Shown here: one piece after another, positions 25,176 through 27,796 of the stretch
How positions within the stretch are numbered: position 1 is the first letter of the stretch
How the letters are laid out: each line of letters begins with the position of its first letter
From: DASPWV01 sp046727855
Lineage (GTDB): Bacteria; Acidobacteriota; Vicinamibacteria; Vicinamibacterales; UBA2999
Reading direction: 5' to 3'
DNA length: 27,796 nucleotides
Assembly (NCBI GenBank): GCA_046727855.1
Contig: JBKPDL010000149.1
Location: forward strand, 1 to 27,796
Notes under the pieces: generated by a model
What the model was told of the DNA's origin: nothing
The model's database searches: none
Seen by the model: the letters and a program-made list of their open reading frames with translations, nothing else
Made by a program: the position numbers and the translations under genes

Positions 25176-26291
25176 ATGGCATTGACCACCGCTGTACGCC
25201 CGACCGCGAAGGCGCTGGTGTTCTCGCCGCAAGAAGAACTCACGGCGGGCGGCGCCGCCGAGCAACTCGAAAACCAAATCCAGGCAGCCCTGCGCAGTGG
25301 TGTGCAGCACGTGATCGTCGATCTGAGCCACGTGCCCGTCGTCGACAGCGCGGGTATCCGCGCGCTGGTGCGCGGTCACACGTCCGCGCAGCGTCTCGCG
25401 CGCCGCTTCACCATCGTCAATCCCAACGCGCGCGTGCGCGACGAGATTGGATTGCTGCGGCTGCACGACGTGTTGAACATCTGCGGCTCGCTGACCGAAG
25501 CGAAGGCGAGCCCGATGCCCTGGAGGCGTGCGCTCACGTTTGCCGCTGTCGCCGTCGTCGGGATCGGTCTGGTGATCGGCGGCATCGTCTGGCCGACGCT
25601 CGGATTTCCGCCGCAAGGCGAAGTCACGACGACCCCGCTCGGGCCATCGGAGCAACCAGGGACGCCGTGGTCACAGCCGCTGTTCGAGTTCAGCAAGCTG
25701 GTGGTCGCGGCAATTGTCGGCATGTTGGTAACCGCTGTGCATCGCCTCTATCGAGTGGAGCGCGACGCGAATCCGACGCTCGATCAGGCGCAGGTGCTGC
25801 TCTGCATCTCCGGCGCGCTGATGATGATCATCATCGGCAGCTCGCTGGCGCGTGCGTTCGGCATTGCGGGAGCCGCCAGCATCATCCGGTTCCGCACCCC
25901 GATCGAGGACGCGCGCGACATCACGGTGTTGTTCATCCTCATGGGCCTCGGCATGGCCACCGGACTCGGCGGCTTTGCGCTGGCTGGGCTCGGCACGCTG
26001 TTTTTGTGTGCGATGTTGCCGATTCTGAACGTCTTCAGCTCCCAGAAGGCCCGGATGATGATGGTGGAGATCGGCGCGAAGGGCCGCGAGTTTCCGTTTG
26101 ATCACGTCCATCAGGTGTTTGCCCGCAACCGCGTGACGTTCGAGCCGCGCGAGGTGTCGCAAGGCGACGAAGCCACGGTCGAATACCTGACGACCCTCAC
26201 ACCCGATGCCTCGTTGGAAGATCTGAGCAGCCAGTTACGGGCGGGCAAAGATATTCAGACAGTTTCCTGGGCGCCGCCGAAGCGTATCTGA
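25176..26291 (+). CDS. STAS-DUF4956 fusion membrane protein
   Basis: The protein has 371 residues from ATG 25176; an in-frame TTG at 25164 exists but is less likely. Residues 1 to about 105 are a STAS domain (QAALRSGVQHVIVDLSHV, then VVDSAGIRALV), with the usual phosphorylatable Ser at 58 after D57. A hydrophobic helix follows (about 119-139). Residues about 175-290 match DUF4956: four helices with the signature ARAFGIAGAASIIRFRTPIEDARDI. A cytoplasmic tail ends the protein. DUF4956 proteins accompany CotH and VTC-type polyphosphate enzymes; their exact role is unknown. A STAS switch on the same chain suggests regulation by phosphorylation, which is inference. The porin gene follows 14 bp later. 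Confidence 0.85.
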   Translation: MALTTAVRPTAKALVFSPQEELTAGGAAEQLENQIQAALRSGVQHVIVDLSHVPVVDSAGIRALVRGHTSAQRLARRFTIVNPNARVRDEIGLLRLHDVLNICGSLTEAKASPMPWRRALTFAAVAVVGIGLVIGGIVWPTLGFPPQGEVTTTPLGPSEQPGTPWSQPLFEFSKLVVAAIVGMLVTAVHRLYRVERDANPTLDQAQVLLCISGALMMIIIGSSLARAFGIAGAASIIRFRTPIEDARDITVLFILMGLGMATGLGGFALAGLGTLFLCAMLPILNVFSSQKARMMMVEIGAKGREFPFDHVHQVFARNRVTFEPREVSQGDEATVEYLTTLTPDASLEDLSSQLRAGKDIQTVSWAPPKRI

Positions 26292-26305
26292 CACAATGGC
26301 GTCAC

Positions 26306-27586
26306 ATGCCTAAGCTGCCCCCCACGGCTATTGTGCTGGGCTCCGTGTTGTTGGCGTGCGCAGCAACCACGGCGGCCCAATCCACCGAGCAAGGCGAACC
26401 GGAACCTAGCGGGATCTACTGGCGAAACCGCCCGTCTATACAGATTGGCGAACACATTCGCCTCGACCTTCGCCTCAAGCTCCAGTTCGATTGGCGTGAC
26501 TTCGATCCCGAGATCGGCGAGCACACTTACGATTTTCGCGCCCGCCGATGGGGACTGAACGGGGAGATCGGCGACCACGTCGAATTCCAGATAGAGAGGG
26601 ACTTCAATGCGAATGGCCGCTGGCGCGATGTGTTCGTCAATTGGCGCACGTTTCGTCAAGCGGAAGTAACAGCCGGGCGATTCAAAGTCCCGTTTGGCCG
26701 CGAGCAGCTCGTGGGCATCACCGACGTGGATTTCGCATTCCGGACGCTGGTGTCAACCACGATCCCTCCGGCGCGCGACAAGGGTGTGATGGGCCACGGC
26801 CGGTTTTTCCGCCGCGGCTTGACCTACCAGGTGGGCGTGTTCGACGGGGATGGCGGTAACGGGCGTCTCGAGGAAGCGCAGTTTCAGCGGGTGAACGAGC
26901 CGCCGCAGGGCCTTGGTCATTCGTTTGCCGCGCGTGTAACGGGAACGCCGTTGCGCGCGCTCGGAGACGCGTTCGACACGTTGCGCATTGGGGGTGCCTA
27001 CGGGACCGTACACGTCCCCGAGGGTCTCAACAGCCTTCGGGGGACGACGGCATGGGGGACGAAAGATTATTTTGAGCCCGTCTATGTCAAGGGGCGCCGC
27101 CATCGCTACGGAGCGGAGTTCGTGTATACGCCTGGGCCGGTTGGCCTCGTGGCGGAATGGATGCAAGCGCGGGAACAGCGACTCGGGCAGGGACTCGGCG
27201 ATATCGACTTGTCGGATGTCATCACCACCGGGTGGTATGCGAGCGCGACGTGGCTGGTGACCGGCGAAGACAAGGAGGACTTCGATCATCCGCGGCATCC
27301 GATCTTCACGGAAGGCATCGGCGCGATCGAGCTGGGGGCTCGTTACGAGGAGCTGGGATTTGAAAGCGCGGAAAAAATTGGAGAGGCGTTTTCGAATCCC
27401 CGCGCGGAAAACATCCTCCAGAACAGCGCCGCGATTTGGACGCTCGGGATCAACTGGTTTCCGTCGCGTTGGACACGGGTCGTGCTCAATGCGATTCACG
27501 AGAGCTTGGAAGATCCGGGGCGCGTGTTGCAGACGGGAATCACCGATTACTGGTCGGGCGTGTTCCGCCTACAGATTGTGTTTTAG
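26306..27586 (+). CDS. OprP/OprO-type (phosphate-selective) porin
   Basis: This 426-residue outer-membrane protein has a signal peptide (residues 1-25, ACAATTAAQS). Family landmarks are the N-terminal strand RPSIQIGEHIRLDLRLKLQFDWRDF, FRARRWGLNGEIGDHVEFQIERDF, VTAGRFKVPFGREQL, and the aromatic terminal F after GVFRLQIV. Family members form trimeric channels with a preference for phosphate or polyphosphate. Anion selectivity here is inferred from family only. The gene is 14 bp after the STAS-DUF4956 gene and 10 bp before the CotH-like gene, so it is mid-operon. A CACAAT box at 26292-26297 would also allow internal leaderless initiation. Confidence 0.9.
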   Translation: MPKLPPTAIVLGSVLLACAATTAAQSTEQGEPEPSGIYWRNRPSIQIGEHIRLDLRLKLQFDWRDFDPEIGEHTYDFRARRWGLNGEIGDHVEFQIERDFNANGRWRDVFVNWRTFRQAEVTAGRFKVPFGREQLVGITDVDFAFRTLVSTTIPPARDKGVMGHGRFFRRGLTYQVGVFDGDGGNGRLEEAQFQRVNEPPQGLGHSFAARVTGTPLRALGDAFDTLRIGGAYGTVHVPEGLNSLRGTTAWGTKDYFEPVYVKGRRHRYGAEFVYTPGPVGLVAEWMQAREQRLGQGLGDIDLSDVITTGWYASATWLVTGEDKEDFDHPRHPIFTEGIGAIELGARYEELGFESAEKIGEAFSNPRAENILQNSAAIWTLGINWFPSRWTRVVLNAIHESLEDPGRVLQTGITDYWSGVFRLQIVF

Positions 27587-27596
27587 CGAGGTGAGT

Positions 27597-27796
27597 ATGG
27601 GTCGCCTTCATCGGGCAATCGTCGTTGCCGTCGCAGTGCTGACGCTCGCGCCTTCGGCTGCGCGGGCGCAGAGTTCCTCCGACTTTTTCAACGATCAGGT
27701 TGTACATCGGCTCGATCTGCGGATGAATACGGCCGACAAGGAGAAGCTGAGGGCCGGCTTCCGGACCAACGAATTTTACCCAGCCGACGTGGTGTG
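27597..27796 (+). CDS. CotH-like protein, N-terminal fragment (continues past window)
   Basis: The first 66 residues are visible from ATG 27597, preceded by GAGGTGAG at proper spacing. A signal peptide (IVVAVAVLTLAPSAARAQ) is followed by FFNDQVVHRLDLRMNTADKE and then FRTNEFYPADV. This order, a predicted strand with a turn and then the YPADV block, matches the start of CotH-type protein-kinase-like proteins. The kinase core is outside the window, so the call rests on N-terminal similarity and on its place after DUF4956 and porin genes. Confidence 0.65.
   Translation, partial: MGRLHRAIVVAVAVLTLAPSAARAQSSSDFFNDQVVHRLDLRMNTADKEKLRAGFRTNEFYPADVV

Overview
The window is a high-GC bacterial chromosomal segment with a Gram-negative (two-membrane) gene set: an Omp85/TamB outer-membrane assembly protein, a phosphate-type porin, secreted FKBPs and a secreted subtilase. 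The NVVWGN-repeat subtilase, the STAS-DUF4956/porin/CotH cluster, short intergenic tandem repeats and start codons lying directly behind a -10 box all suggest Acidobacteriota, probably the Vicinamibacteria. That placement is inference from gene style, not from a marker phylogeny. No rRNA, tRNA, CRISPR array, prophage or intact insertion sequence was seen.

Layout. 1-5.3 kb: the 3' part of one very long gene that joins a TamB-like domain to POTRA repeats and an Omp85 barrel. 5.4-8.4 kb: a secreted TPR protein, a broken SGNH-hydrolase remnant, a NYN-LOTUS RNA-binding protein and a small membrane-anchored protein that overlaps it tail to tail. 8.4-15 kb: a same-strand run of DUF1835 protein, ParE-type topoisomerase subunit, a two-helix membrane protein, a MATE exporter and 1-pyrroline-5-carboxylate dehydrogenase. 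15-18.3 kb (minus strand): a secreted S8 peptidase with 15 NVVWG repeats, followed almost without a gap by a GNAT acetyltransferase; the transcript probably ends at a good intrinsic terminator. 18.5-22.1 kb: an unknown protein, a striking 340-bp block of end-to-end stem-loops, a baeRF/Vms1-type peptidyl-tRNA hydrolase homologue, a histone-H1-like basic protein and a GarR/MmsB-family dehydrogenase. 22.2-23.1 kb: an RluA-family pseudouridine synthase bracketed by inverted heptamer repeats. 23.1-25.1 kb (minus strand): metallophosphoesterase, tandem-FKBP isomerase and a frameshifted small secreted protein. 25.2-27.8 kb: STAS-DUF4956 membrane protein, OprP-like porin and the start of a CotH-like gene, probably one operon.

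How the genes relate. Most are housekeeping or envelope functions in short operons, not a mobile island. The strongest candidates for something undescribed are the single-polypeptide TamB-TamA-like protein, the stem-loop array ahead of the ribosome-rescue-type gene, and the STAS-DUF4956/porin/CotH cluster. Several repeat families (a 20-bp palindrome with identical copies, heptamer arrays, a 30-bp tandem repeat) are scattered between and even within genes.
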